A stretch of 64,000 nt of DNA from Aristolochia californica (GCA_029961685.1 JARWKL010000010.1:2418001-2482000), one strand, 5' to 3'; counted from the stretch's first letter, positions 1 through 13,038 are shown. Numbers and translations are program-made. Notes: generated by a model from the sequence alone, not told the origin.

Positions 1-1654
1 GCACAAAACACATAAAAAATTGAAGCTTTCTATAGTTGCTTAAATCTCTTTTGTTGTCAAACCTTTGCTACAAATTTTGTAGAAAACTTTGATTACCAAA
101 ATTCTTTTTGAGTTTGAAAATAGACTCAAAAATATTTTCACAAATATATAACTTATAATATAAAACTACACTATAAAAGTGAAAATGCCAACGAAACAAC
201 GAGTTTTATGGCAAGGAAGAAAAAAATAGAATACAAATTTAAACTACTAGAGATGATAAATAAAAAAGAATCACATTATCTCTGTGGGTTGATTGAGTCA
301 ACTCACAGAACCTGCTTTTACACCATGTTGAATTTCTTAAAAAGAGAAATACCTCATTGACTTGTTTTAATTTGAGTACAATGAACCTCTATTTATAATA
401 GAGGAAACAAGCAAAATCCAATTACAATTAAACTACCCTTATCTCAGTTACACCCTAAGTCAAAACACTAAAAGATAAATCCTAGAACAATTGAATATAA
501 ATAAAAAACTAATATAACTAAAACACCTTTAATTGAGACTCTTTTGTGAAACCTTATTCCATGCGACTCCTATTAGACTCCATATTAATTCTGGCTCTGT
601 GAGACTTTTTGTTGTGAGAGTTATGTAAAACTCTTCCATACATGTTCTTCAATATTTGGGTGGGTCAAATATGGAGCTATGGCGAGTCACAAGTTGCAAA
701 CCAAATGTGCCAATCCGACTCGACTCCCCTGTTTAGAACATCTATATGGCAAAAAAAAAAACCACAATTTAGGTTTTTTTTTTCTTTCGTTTCTTCCTAC
801 CTCATCACCTTCCTCCCACTTATGCTCATTTCCAAGTCAGCTTCTTGCCATTTTTTGACAATGTCCCCCCTCCTCCGATGTCTTTCCCTATTTCGTTCAC
901 TTCCAAAATAGTTTTATTGTGGGATTCAATGTTTTTTGGTTGTTCTGTGCCGAAACTTGTCATTCGAGGCCTAGTCGTTACCTAGATCTAGACCTTCCTC
1001 CTCCCATCCTTTGTCATCTTCTAGCCCCCTCGTAGGTATTTTTTTTTCTCGATTGAACTACCTAAAGTTTCGGGTTCAATTAGTATATAGTAAAATAATC
1101 TTAATAGTTGATTTCTTAAGTTTAAGGGTTTAAGCTTTAGGGTAATTGCATTGATGAACATAGATTATGTAAAATATTATGATAGTTGATTGCTTTTATG
1201 TGTTGTTAATTGAATTGTTTTTGAGATTGTGGCAAACCACCAATGTGGAAAAAAGTTATTTTTTGGGAGTGGACAATTTGCTAGTGAGGGTTGTGTAATA
1301 GGTAATGAATTAATTAATATATGATTAACATATTATAGATTCATATAATATATGTGATTATTATATTTATCAATTATGAACATACAATTAATAACTATTA
1401 AACAATTACCAACATAATGTATTTAATTATTTTATATGGTAATATATTTTATTTACTAATTTATTATCTATAATAATGAAATACTTGTTTTATATCAAAT
1501 ATTAATCTTGGGTATACTTGAAGATTTCAAGTTTGGCTGTTCTTAGAAAAAGGCTTGGCTGGTTTACTTATCTCGTAGCATCTATTTAATTTGCTGTTCA
1601 TCTTTTGAAGGTTTGGTTCAACTTATTTTTCTCTCCCCTTTGAACCTGTGTTGT
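1..1654. other. AT-rich intergenic, no gene seen
   Basis: I see no supported gene here. The stretch is AT-rich with short poly-T and poly-A runs. The small open frames in it (for example around 640-910) have no recognisable domain and no coding-like composition. It may contain old transposon debris, but no termini or target duplications were found. Confidence 0.5.
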
Positions 1655-2300
1655 TGATCCAGGATGCTTCTTGGCCAAATTGAGCTTCAGATTGCAAATG
1701 TTAAAGAGGAAGCCTTTACTAGAAAGAGATAGTTGAAAAGGTTGATAAATGGCTGGCAGCATGTAAGGAGGAATCCTGGCTTTGAAGAGTACAGAAGGGT
1801 AAAGCACTAACAAATTTTTAGTGGTTTGATCCTTCTGGTTGTATCTTCCTGTTGAAGTACTCATTTACCTGGTGCAGACTCTCATTCTCATTCCTGACTT
1901 GGTGGATGACTACATCAACGATAAGCTATGGCAGATGCTTTAGTGTTCAAAGGCTTAGCATGGGATGGTGAAAGAGGACCTGAGTTTACGTATTCTGGTT
2001 TAAGCTTTTACTTTTATCCAGATCTTAAGACTCGAATAGATTTTCATTCTGAAGCGTGAAGAAAGAGGAACTGAGTGGTCTTGTGAAATGAAATGCAGGA
2101 AGAAGAGAAGAGACTTCAGTGGAAGCTCATGGGAGAGCAGGAAGCACATTATGATTCGAAACCCAGCTCAACGAAAAACCCTAACGTGCAAAGATCTTCT
2201 TGATCTTCAAGTGGGGATGTAAAAAGAAGATTGTCTCTTAGAAAAGCTATTGCACCTCAAGCAGGAAAGGGGACCAACAACAGGATAACTGCTTGCCAAT
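1655..2300 (+). pseudogene. MAP65: Degenerate MAP65-like (microtubule-bundling) pseudogene
   Basis: Fragments in several frames resemble the conserved middle and C-terminal part of plant MAP65/PRC1/Ase1 proteins, which bundle microtubules in the phragmoplast and cortex. From about 1660 one frame reads QIELQIANVKEEAFTRK, then hits a stop, and a shifted frame gives a DKWLAACKEESW-like segment. Near 1935-1990 there is an ALVFKGLAWDGERGPEFTY segment, matching the family's 'K.lAWE.ErG.eF.YDG' region. From about 2096, QEEEKRLQWKLMGEQEAHYD and later RRLSLRKA match the basic C-terminal region (normally NRRLSLGG-like). Several stops and frameshifts lie between these pieces, so no full-length product is possible. 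Introns seem partly retained, which suggests a decayed genomic copy rather than a processed one. The assignment rests on motif recognition alone. Confidence 0.6.
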
Positions 2301-4100
2301 AAGCTTTTGATAGGTTATTGTTTCAGAATCCTTTCCAAACAACTCCTTTGTTTAACAGTATTTCAGAATTTTCTTGCAGGACATTTTTGTGAGCCTAAAT
2401 ATGAATTTCTATAGCGTTATGAAATTCATGAAAATAGAATTTAAACAGAAGCACGAAAGAATGCTTACCTCCGGCCATGTCGATCAAATTCCCAAAGCAG
2501 AAGATCGTCTCATCTATTCAGGGGTTACTCAGATGAAAAATTCATAGGCGGAGGTTACAAAAGGCCTATCTTATCTACATCTAAGATGTTGTTGGATTTC
2601 CAATTAAAAGCAATCATTTAGTCCTTCTAGAGCTCTCTTGATAGTACTAAAGGGACATGGCAGCCCTTCTTCCCAGGCTCTACAATCTTTTCAAAGATCA
2701 ACATGCCAAACTTACAGGATGAACTCGTAGCTGAGTGTAACAAGCTATTCTGTCAGTGTGGGTAAGAATTTTTCATTCCGTAAGGCTAAAACCTGCACTT
2801 ATGGAAGAAAATGATATCTAAACAGAAACATTTCCCATACTATGGTACTTTCATAAACACATCTTAGATGTCATGGAACAGTTTTAAAGAAATTTGGTTG
2901 AAAATTCAATCTTAGAAAGGCCTTAGTAAGAAGATGCTTTATTGCAATGAACTAATCCATCAACTGATAACTCATACGAGCCAAGATTTGTAACATCATT
3001 GATACCCTTTGAAGAGCAACAGTGTAAAATAGTGACATTGGGTCAATGGACATGAATGATGAATCAGGTCAAGACTCTTTTTATTTTTTTCCTACCAATC
3101 AACCCATTTGAGGAAGAAGAATGGGTTTCATTAATTATAAACAAAGAGAATCAATGGGCAAATCACAGATATCTCCATCAATATGAACCACCTTTATCAA
3201 CCCAATTGAAGAGGTGGACTCCCCCCCACAAAAGTCTTGTTTGGATTGAGAGATGATTTGAGAAACATTGAATTGTGAGACCCCCCTAGTCATTGAACTC
3301 CCAAGGGGGTGGATCCCCCCCTCCTCCACTTGGTTTCCCTTTGTTTTATTCTGTTTTAAGGGCACTATGATCCTGAAGTTTCTTTCAATAATAGTTGTAG
3401 TAGAGAGAGTGTTGGGATAAGCATATCATAGTGCTCTTTCCTTTTTACCAAAGTGGAGGATTTGGTACTAAAAGCAGCATTCAATTCACACTTTTCTTCT
3501 TCTCATTGGCCCAGCTTTACTTTCTCCTTTCAAAACCCATCACCAAGTAATTGTTAAATATAAAAAAGCTGGACATAAATACCCTTCAAATGGGTGTATA
3601 TGTAATATTTGAGTGAAAAAGACTTAGGAAAAGAATCAACGGTCAGATATTTTGTGGGTCCATTTAATGTCATGGATGGATTGAAAATTATGGAGAAGGA
3701 TACAAGCAGACAAAGAGGCAGATATCCTCAAATCCAGGGAATTTCCCCTTTTCATAACTTTAAAGACGAGGGGACAAAGCCTTCTAGATTACCGGCAGGC
3801 TTAAATTTGAGTATAATGGGAAAAATATAAAAATACGAAGGGAGGAGACGTTGCAGACCCACTCAGGAGGAAGGTGGAAGATGGTGGCCTGTGGCAAGTG
3901 GCCGGTGGATTATTCTCCTCATCTGATTTGCAGTTACAATAGCAGAGGCTACTTTAATTCTTTAACTGTGTTACTCGACTCACGAGGGCGGTTGTCAGTC
4001 TGTCCGACTCTGGATAAGAGCCGCAAGATCTACCGGAATTTATTGACTTTTGGCCAAAAAACCTGAGGAAATGGCAGGAAGGCGGAAAACCCGTTTTGGT
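2301..4100. other. Intergenic and upstream region of the C2 gene
   Basis: No supported gene. Small open frames at 3056-3365 and 3609-4066 show no known domain. Around 3220-3320 there are runs of C flanking a short inverted-looking segment. The last part is probably promoter for the C2-domain gene, but I cannot place a TATA box or transcription start with confidence. Confidence 0.4.
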
Positions 4101-5141
4101 TTTTTCTTCTTTTTAAATCTTCTGGGTTGTCATTCGTAGGCTTCGTTGTCTACCCGTGTTTTGTTTGTTTGTTTGGTTTGTATTTCTTTTACTCTTTGAC
4201 GTAGAAATTATCCTTGAATGGTGTGTGGTGCAATCTGATTCCAGTTCTTGCCCCCCTCCTCTTTATCTTTATTGGGTTATTGTTTTCCTCGGGTTCTGGT
4301 TGTGTTGCCTCTGTTAATGGTAGCTTTATTGGATGCTGCACCGAGCTCCTGGAGCCAACTGTTGACGGGTCTCTGTTCGCGTTCCGAGTTCTGATTTTGG
4401 GTTTCGGGAAAAGGAAAGCACTTGAAGTGTGGCTGTTGGGTGTTCAGTTTGCGACTTCCCGAAACTTTAAACCCATCAGGTTCTCAGAAATTTAGAAATT
4501 TGGTGCGGAGTCTTTGAGCAGTGGAATTTTCTGGGTCGTGAAGCCCTACTGTCAGTGATCTTGTCTTGGACTTAAGGAGTCGAAAACACTTCTTCTGCTG
4601 TATAGTCCATGGTAGGGTTTTGAGCCAAGTGGTTTCGGTCTCCTCAGTTTGCTCATGCTGTTTTAGGGTTTTGGGTTTAAGCTTCTTCCAAGGTATAAGG
4701 TTCGTGGTTGGGTGTTTGGAAGAACTATCTCCAATCTTATTTAACACTTTTCGGATTCTTGGTTTTTGCAGTAGAAGAATCCATGTGTATTTTGGCTTCT
4801 TTCATTTTTTAACTTAGGGTTTGAGGTTTCTGTCCCAAAAGTCACTTTGGTCTCTTCATTCAGGCAAAGTCATTGTCCTTGCTCCTGCTTTTAGCTCCTC
4901 TTTTGATGCGACTAGTCGTCTCTTCTTAATTCTGATTTTTCTGGGAGTTTAGAATCCGAGCCTAGACGCCATAGAGGCAAGTTGTGGAGCTTTGGGAACC
5001 ATTTATTCTTATGCAAATCTGTTGTTGAGAAACTATTTGCAGTTTCCTCCTAGGTAAGGCCCTGCGTGGTGTCCTTTTTGACGTGTTGCAGCTTGTTTGC
5101 TTCTGATTCTGCTACCCAAACTGTAATTTCTTCTTCTGAAA
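4101..5141 (+). promoter_or_regulatory. Probable 5' leader/promoter of the C2-domain gene
   Basis: The 1 kb before the C2 start codon is T-rich, as plant 5' leaders and leader introns usually are. It contains short open frames (for example 93 codons from 4214) with no domain. Possible splice signals exist (a CAAG|GTATAAGG donor near 4691, acceptors ending TTTGCAG near 4771 and TTGCAG near 5091), so a leader intron is plausible. Which signals are used cannot be decided from the sequence. Confidence 0.35.
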
Positions 5142-6407
5142 ATGAATTCTCATCAGTTATTCTCTTCCTCCCTTGCGGACTCCACCCTCGTGAAAACTGT
5201 GAGGCAAAAATATGAAACCACTCCTTTGAAGTTGGCCACTTTTACTGAAGCTCAGCCTCAGCAGAAGCTTGCAGTCTCAGGAAATTCGGAGGGCTGTGTT
5301 GGCGTTCTTGACGTTTACATACATCAGGCAAGAGATATCCATAATATCTGCATTTACCAGAAACAAGATGTTTATGCAAAGATCTACCTCACCAGTGACC
5401 CGGAAATAACCGTGTCAACTCAGATCATTAACGGTGGTGGGAAGAATCCAGTCTTCAATGAGAGCCTGCAACTCAAGGTTCGAACTGGGGATTCATCTCT
5501 TAAATGTGAGATATGGATGCTTAGCCGGGTGAAAAACTACCTGGAAGACCAGCTATTGGGCTTTGCTTTGGTTCCCCTTTCAGAGATCTTGGTGGGGAAT
5601 AGGAAATTGATGCAAGAATTCTCACTTTCTTCGACTGATCTATTCCATTCTCCAGCAGGCTTTGTGCAGCTATCTCTTTCATATGTTGGCTCTTCACCGG
5701 AGGTGTTGGCTATTCCTCCCCCCCAAGCATCGCTGTCCCAAGGTGAAACTTTAGTTGATTCCGAGGTGGCTAGTTCACTCCCTTGTGAGTACACTAAGAT
5801 TGAGTTCCCCGATCCGAATATTGTGAACGAAAACCAACTAATGGTATCTGAATATTTTGGGATTCCGTGCACTGATTTGGATGCTCAGAGCCCTGAGAGC
5901 TTAATCACTTCAGAGAATGGCAATAATTTAGATTCGGGTGTAGATGTTCAGGTTGTGGAAAGCTTCACGAAGGAGTCTTTGAAGAATGATACACCTGTAA
6001 GCAGTGTCTCAACGAATGGATCAAGTGGATCCCCCTCTACTGCCGGCCACACTAGTACTCAATCAGTTTCTGATACTCAAGACCAGGTTTCATCCAAGGT
6101 GGAGAAAAATGCAGATGCTGGAGAGGCTGAAATTAATTCATCTAGTGGGTCAGCTGGTAGTAAATTCCCACAGCCAATTATAAATATAAAGATTGAGCCT
6201 GAACAGCAGGTGGTGCAGCAGGAGATAGTGGACATGTATATGAAGAGCATGCAGCAGTTTACTGAATCATTGGCCAAGATGAAGCTTCCCATGGATATTG
6301 AAAATGGTGGATCTGCTCCAGCAAATAGTAATTCAACCTCTGAATCGAAACTCCAGCAGAAGGGAACTGGCTCAAGGGTCTTTTATGGGAGTAGAGCTTT
6401 CTTTTGA
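5142..6407 (+). CDS. C2-domain (CaLB-type) protein, single exon
   Basis: The 421-residue uninterrupted frame encodes one N-terminal C2 domain (about residues 55-185) and a long low-complexity tail. The C2 segment shows the expected beta strands: GVLDVYIHQARDI, then DVYAKIYLTSDPE, then a GGKNPVFNE loop and DQLLGFALVPLSEIL. C2 domains bind phospholipid membranes, often with calcium; here some loop aspartates (after QKQD and at EDQLLG) are kept, but full calcium coordination cannot be judged. The Ser/Thr/Asn-rich tail ends in KLQQKGTGSRVFYGSRAFF. Close to the stop is a predicted helix (EIVDMYMKSMQQFTESLAKM). The architecture matches a plant family annotated as calcium-dependent lipid-binding (Arabidopsis At1g04540-like, from memory). 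The start is the first ATG of a frame that is coding-like from its beginning. Function in the cell is not established. Confidence 0.88.
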   Translation: MNSHQLFSSSLADSTLVKTVRQKYETTPLKLATFTEAQPQQKLAVSGNSEGCVGVLDVYIHQARDIHNICIYQKQDVYAKIYLTSDPEITVSTQIINGGGKNPVFNESLQLKVRTGDSSLKCEIWMLSRVKNYLEDQLLGFALVPLSEILVGNRKLMQEFSLSSTDLFHSPAGFVQLSLSYVGSSPEVLAIPPPQASLSQGETLVDSEVASSLPCEYTKIEFPDPNIVNENQLMVSEYFGIPCTDLDAQSPESLITSENGNNLDSGVDVQVVESFTKESLKNDTPVSSVSTNGSSGSPSTAGHTSTQSVSDTQDQVSSKVEKNADAGEAEINSSSGSAGSKFPQPIINIKIEPEQQVVQQEIVDMYMKSMQQFTESLAKMKLPMDIENGGSAPANSNSTSESKLQQKGTGSRVFYGSRAFF

Positions 6408-7196
6408 AGCATTTTGTTGACTCTTTATATATAATTATAAAAATACTTGTGACTCTAGGATAGGACTGATCATCTTAGTATGTCGGTATTAGAGTCTTGT
6501 TTTGTGTTTGTGTGTGGAATAACTTTGAGAAGGAGGAAGTCTATAATGTGTATGAGCATTCACAACTGCAATGTGTATGAGATTTTCTGTATCTTCTTAT
6601 GATTTGTATGGCAAATGTCCTTATTTCCACTTGTGTGCTCTGCGTTTGTTGGTGTGAAATTCCTAGAAATTGATGATTTCATTTTTACTGTTTACATATT
6701 GTGGTGGTAGAATGTGTTGATGATGGATTAGAGAGAGAGTCAGAGAGACTAGGACAAGAATCCATGAAGATAGATCTGAACAGGAGGGATGGATGCAGCA
6801 AATAATAAAGATACAAGATTTATATTGGTAGGATTCGTCTCTGATCATCATGGTAAAGCACTGGTTTCTCTACGGTGAAGAACAATATTACATCTCTTTT
6901 TGAGCAAATGTTTCCTTTTTGTACTTGTTACCATTTTGCAATTGAAAGAATCCAATTTTAATCTCTGTTACCATTCGACATTGGAATGTTAGTTGGCACT
7001 CAGATTTTAAACATCATAAATATTCACTGGATATTAATTATTCATGTTTGCTTTTCTCATATTAATTCCTAAATGGTCAATATTAGGATAAATACAGAAT
7101 TAAAAGAAACACATTTTTACAGTACAAACATAAAGGGGAAAGAACATCTTTGTCATTGATAGGAGTGACCATGTCCGATCTGAATAAAGCATAAAC
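6408..7196. other. Convergent 3' intergenic spacer
   Basis: This spacer separates the stop codons of two convergent genes (C2 on +, TORNADO1 on -). It is AT-rich and probably holds both 3' untranslated regions. No gene or repeat was recognised. Confidence 0.5.
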
Positions 7197-10100
7197 TCAA
7201 ATGGGTATTTCTATTATTTCATTTATTCTTGTTTCTAAGTGCCTCCTACATACCCAAGCTATCTGCCCATCATCTCTGTATCTCACCCTCCACAATCCAA
7301 ACTTCTCTGCTATATCCTTTCCACTTGTGCAGTTATTGTTCCTCAAGAAATCTACAACCCACTGATGAGCTCCTCTGAGATCTTGTCTGACATCCCTCGA
7401 CCTGTCTCCTTGCAAGTGTCTGCTCCTGCTTCCAATGGCTGCTGCCCCTAAAGCACCAGCCCCCACTGCAGCTGCTCCATAGGCGAAATTTGATTCAGCA
7501 AGAAGAGCCACTTCACGGCTCAAATCTGGTATCATATGCCCCATACCTGCAGCCAAGTGGGCTCCAATCTTTAAAGCAAACGTCACTAGTTTCATGAACT
7601 TATTCATGTATGGAATGAGGCACTGGACTGCTCTGTTATCTACTTTCATCAGTTCACATCCGATCTGATCTTCAATAACATGAATCTCTCTCCGAAACTC
7701 GCACAGGAAATGAAGCCGGAGAGCCATCATACCTGAAACTATGTTGGTCACCAACCTTCTTGTGTAATTTTCAGTGCGGACAAAATAAAACATGTGGGGT
7801 ACTTTTCTCTCTTCTAGTTGGACACTAAAATTTGCTATGTGGTTCACTTTCCGGTGGAGCTCAATCAAGAGTCTGTGTTCATAGTATCTTAAACCTTGTA
7901 TCTCCTGCTTCAAGTCTTTGATTTCTGTCTCTATGATCTTCAGCCTTTGTAGAACAGCTTCAACACCCTTTGCAATACCGGATAATGACGGATCAACTGA
8001 ACTGTCATGTTCATCCTCAGGTGGATTTTGGGTGTTTTCAAGTGGGACTTCCAATTCTATGGCAAGATGGTAGAGGTCATTGTACCTTCTATGTAGTATT
8101 TCATGGAAATCATCCTCAGAAAGGAGATCTCTAGCAAAATCAAATCCAGATGGTAAGATGGATCTACCACCATCTGATACACTGCTCCATGTATGTTGGT
8201 ATTCATACATACTGTCTGCTGGAACTGTGAGAAGGGCCTCTTTCAATTGTTGCAGAGGAACAAATTGGGTTTTTCTGTATCTTGGAGGAATCAGATTTTG
8301 AACACATTGAGGTCGGATGATGCTTTCTGTCAAGGTAATACCCTGGCACATTCCCTGGATTGTTGGAATTAGAAGTTGTCTAAAGAGCCTTAGAATTTCA
8401 GTTTGATTCTTTGTAGAGCATGCTAGAACATCTATAAAGTGACCCAACTGCCCTCCAAGCTCCACCCTGATGTAAATCCCATTAATGTTTATCGATATAA
8501 GGTACTTCTCCAGACTGTATGTAGCTCCAGGCTGATTTTTCGATCCCAATATTTTGTTATGCAGATTCACCTGGGTTCATAAAAAGGTGAGATTGGAAAG
8601 AGATTCCTTTTTATTTTGTACAATGTGAAAATTATTAACCTCAATTTCCTCTACTGTTTGTAGAATTACTTCTTTAGCAGTATTTGTTCTATTGCAAAAA
8701 ATTTCATGAAGTGAAAAACTCAAAAACAGATTTTATTTATATATTTCTTATTTCAAAATTATAACTGTAGTTACCTGGAGCCTGGGGAAGAAGCCTGGAG
8801 TCAGAAACATATGGCTGGAATCATCACATTCCAGATGTCTTCCCACATAAACACAACCAGGCGTGTTCAGGGGCCATTTTGGTGTTTTCCCCCTTCCTTC
8901 TTCAAGAAATGCTGGAATCAGAAGAAGAGAATTTGGATCACTGGGTTCTTGCACATAACAAAGCTCCAGTTTTAACATCATTTTCACCAGATCTCCCTCC
9001 TCCAAGTTGTCAAATACTCTTGAATCCGTCCCCGGCATTAAGTGACCCTGTAAGCTTCCCCTTAGAAATTTCTCCAGCTCTTTCCTGCTTACAAACCCAC
9101 TCTTCTCCTGAGAACCTGGCTTTCTGGCATCTAACGTTACAAGGCGGCCTAGAACCTCCCTGCAGAACCACTCACAGTCTAAGATAAGAAACTCCAGATT
9201 TTCAAAGTAGATCACATTCCCCATTTGGTGTAAAGTATTTGCCACTGCCTTCCTCCTCATCTCCACCTTTTCAAGATTATGGTTTCTAGATCGGATTCTC
9301 AAGGCTGGGACCTTCACCTGGCACAAGTCGCAAAATTCCTTCCATCGCATTACTGGCTTGTTGTAGTTCTCTGCTCTCCAGCTTGACAAGATCTGTACCA
9401 GATCATTACAAAGTTGATAGACTTGTGGAACTCTCTGAAGAATTGTTTTACTAGTCTTCCGAAGGTGATGCGTCAGTTTGCCCACAGAGCCACTTGATCT
9501 TGCATCGACAGTGAAGATTGTAGGATAAAACTCTACAAACCCTTGAAACCTTTCTTTTAACTTTTGCATCAGGATAACTGTAGGTTGCAAGCTTTCAATT
9601 GGGTTTGAGATTTTGTCCATGTGGGTTAGGACAACTGTTACATTTGGCAACATATATTGAGATATGGCCCTCCTTGAATTGGAGACTATGAACCTCAGCC
9701 AGTAAAGTACATCTTGTTCAATCTCAGCAGCTGCTTTTAGTTCTTTGTTGCCTGGTTTTCTAAACAGACTACTGATTATTAAGAAGAATGAAGGACTTCC
9801 ATGGCCAGGAAACATGAGATCATGGACGGCAAAAAATTCATGCTGGCCACCTAGATCCCAGACTGAAATTTTTGTGTCCTCATCATGGAAAGTTTTGATT
9901 TTTACTCCTGAACTTCTCACTGCTTGCTCAACTGGATTTACCAGAGATCTAATCTGATCTGAGTAAGGTAGCTTGAATGAAGAGAAGTTCTGTGAAATTG
10001 AATTGCAAAGCGTGGTTTTACCTGTGAATATTGTAGGAATTAGAAAACGCCAAACTAATATGGAAAAAAGATGACCTAGATGTGGTGTGGCATTTATGAA

Positions 10101-11988
10101 ATAGGCAGGCATGAAAAATGAATAGATAAGTGGTTTGTGATTGACCTGAAGAGAGTCATATTTTGATGAACTGAAATCAACACAAGAAATTGAATAAAAC
10201 AGCAAATGTGTAAACAAGTTTGATGCCTTTCTGTATGTCTTGTAGAAAAATTTATTTGTGAAGGTTTATAGAAATCATGAGATGGTTAAAACAGAGAGTT
10301 AAGAGCTTCAAAATGTGAATGCCAGCCTTCTTGAATATGCCACTGATACACTCAAGTCAGAAATTCGTATGTGGATTTTGTCAATGTTTCTAGAACAGAA
10401 AATCTGTGATTAGTAAAAATAATGATACAGGAAAAAAAGTTTATTTGTAAAAATAATGCTTGAATTTTGTTTTGTTACCAGCAAATTCTTGTCCACAGAG
10501 GAAAACTCGACAACTCTTGGGCATTGTTAGTGGCATGTCTTTAAAGAACTCTATTTCAGGTTCTGTTTTTCCATTTTGACCAAGCTTCTGGTAAATTCTT
10601 TCGGTTTTCCCTTCAGTATGTAAAGGAGTTCTTTCAAGGTCAATCTCTTCAATCCATGGATTAAGCTGCAACGAATCCATTATGGCCTCTAACAGCATTT
10701 CCCCTTCAACACCTTTGCAGCCCTGCAGAGAAAAAAATCTCAGGGTGGCATTTTTCTCCAAGCTTCTGAAAATCCGTATAAAATCATCTGGTCTCAAGCT
10801 TTCATCATCATGGATACCTAAATGGGTCAGACTTTGATTTGTCTCCATAAGTCGTAAGATTGCGATAGTTCCATCTCTTCCTAGCTTGGTTCTGCCACCT
10901 CCAAAAGTTAAGGATTTCAAACAAATGTTTGCTTGACTTTGCAGAGGTGAAAATCTGCTTAATGGGCATAACAAATGCTCCACCCCTACTCCACTGAACC
11001 AATTTCCATCCACCTCTAAACTTTCTATGCTCTGGTTCTTGAAAAGCCCAGCTGCAACATAGACTACACCTTTGTCTTTGAGGCAGGTTTTAGATAATTT
11101 TACATGTTTTAATATACGATTCTGTTCTAAAACACATCTAAACTCCTTGGCCCAGCGAGATCTTAGCCTGATCCCAGTCATATCTAGTGTTCTGACTGTT
11201 GTGTTCCATCCCAAAGCACACGCAACTCGGGAAGAACCAGATACATCAAGCCTGTAAATTCTCAAGGTACTATTTTCAGGTACAAATTCTACAATCTTGG
11301 AGCTTTTTTCTCCATTTGTGCTACTCCAAATGTGAACTTCCATAGCTCTGTTTCTTGCCAGAACAGCAGAAATAAGAGGGGTCGCTGTGAGAGGAGTAGA
11401 ATCAAGAAGTATCAAGAGTCTAAGTGTTGAGTTCACCTCTATCATCTTTGAAAGCTCCTCTGCTCCCTTTGAACCGATTGAGTCATCCCATATCTGCAAT
11501 TCTTCCAAAGTTTCATTTCTCTTCAATGCAGAAGCAATGAAAGCGGCTCCTTCATATCCTATTCTTGATTCGGAGAATATAACTTCTTTTATCCCACAGT
11601 TTCTCCTGAGGATTTCTGAGAGCTCTGATAACCCTTCAGGATTGAATTTGTTTGTCTGGAATGTAATTTGCTTGATGTTAAAATTCTTATCTAGTAACAT
11701 TCCAAGCTTACGGACTTGTTGCAACTCCCAGTCAACCCTGTGAAACTCTAATGTCTTCAGAGAGTTTTGATTTTCTTTTGACGCTGCTAGGGCTGCAAGG
11801 AGATGAGGGAAGTATTGAATGTTATCCTTGTCTTTGGAAATGTTTATGCACATGGAGCTCTCTGTTTCTTGGAAGCAGCTTGAAGTTGGCTGAGAATTGT
11901 AGAAGGAAACTGTGTGAAGATTGAGATTTCCTGACTGGAACACTTGCAGAGCCCAAGAGAGATCTTTGAGAATCTGCTGGGAAGCCAT
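7197..11988 (-). CDS. TRN1: TORNADO1/LOPPED1-like LRR-Roc-COR protein, three exons
   Basis: Three exons join in frame: 11988-10479, 10021-8775 and 8570-7197, giving 1376 residues (Arabidopsis TRN1 is about 1380). The N-terminal half is a run of RNase-inhibitor-type leucine-rich repeats (for example NxTLRxLxL and LExLxVDGN units). Then comes a Ras-of-complex (Roc) GTPase: P-loop CGQEFAG/KTT split exactly by intron 1, a switch-II-like WDLGGQHEFF, and a THMDK specificity motif. A COR region and a C-terminal part with coiled coil (RLKIIETEIKDLKQEIQGL) and a small hydrophobic Ala/Gly-rich stretch follow. TRN1 acts with the tetraspanin TRN2 in leaf symmetry, venation and root epidermal patterning linked to auxin transport (established in Arabidopsis). 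I chose the ATG before ASQQILKDLSWAL because that is where family similarity begins; an in-frame ATG lies 18 codons upstream at 12042. A possible upstream leader exon with a donor (AAG|GTACCA) near 12260 was noted. The gene looks intact. Confidence 0.93.
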
Positions 11989-12209
11989 TGCCTTTTTCTC
12001 TAGAAGAATGGATAGATCAGCAGATCTTTGGACACTTAACAACCCTGAAAGAGCAGGTAAGTGCTGCTTGTCTTTATCTGTTTAAGAATCGAAAACTTTT
12101 AAAAATGAGTTCCACTTTTCCAAATGCAAACCGTCTGTGCAGAGATTATGAAAAATTACTCAACCCCTTCCAATATAAAGGAACAATCCAGGGAAGAAAC
12201 TCCCAGTAG

Positions 12210-13038
12210 CTTCCTCAAAAGGTGGAAATTTTTTCCTGCCTTAACAATGATGTAAATGGTACCTTGAATGAAGCAGCATCAGAGAGATGTTTGCTTGTAC
12301 AGGCTTCGGTTAGTTGATCATCATCTCCAACGTGAAGTCGTAAAGCTTCTTGATCCCAACCTCTCCTTCTGGATTCCAGCTCAATGAGACCAAACACTTT
12401 TTCTTTTTCTCATGTTCAGAAGATGGTACCAGTTTATGCTTTTCCATGTTCAGTTGAATTGCAGAAACATGACTCAGAAAATTCAAATTATTCCCAAGTC
12501 AGGCACCCACGCAGGAGATGCTCAAAGGTATTGTAAAGTGTGAACGGATGTAGATTAATGAATGCTGTAGCTAGTGGGATCTGGTTTAAGCTGCCATCAA
12601 TGGGAAAAGTTAGAAAAAAGATTTGTCTCTTTGTAAGACTTTTTCTCTCATTCTCTGTTCTTTTACCGTCATGCTCACAAAAGAAAGACAGCATCCAATA
12701 AAGGAGAAAAGCAAAGTGTGGCAGACAAACAGAGGAGAGCTTTAAGGAGCTTCATATAGGGGAAAAGACCCTGGATTCTAGACGTAACTCTCTTTCGTTA
12801 GCCTTGGAATTTTCTTTAAACTGCTACATATTGACATTAGTAAGACTAATAGAAGTTAATGTGGTTCTTCTTTTAATATTTGGGTGTTTGTTTATTTTAT
12901 GCCCTGCCTCTCCACACTCAAAGCAAATATCAGTCTTTTTAATTTACTTATCACTATTAGGTTTGAATTGGCCTTTACTAAAATATTTTTTTTCCTTTAT
13001 ATCTTTTGAAGATATCTAGTGATGAATCTCACATCACC
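12210..13038. other. Upstream region of TORNADO1-like gene
   Basis: Likely promoter and leader of the minus-strand TORNADO1-like gene, followed by AT-rich intergenic DNA. A frame at 12215-12397 (-) ends at a plausible donor and could be part of a leader exon. No other gene was recognised. Confidence 0.4.

Noticed and set aside
4214..4495. 93-codon plus-strand frame with hydrophobic N-terminus upstream of the C2 gene
   Set aside because: No domain and T-rich leader composition; more likely untranslated leader or leader intron than a secreted peptide.
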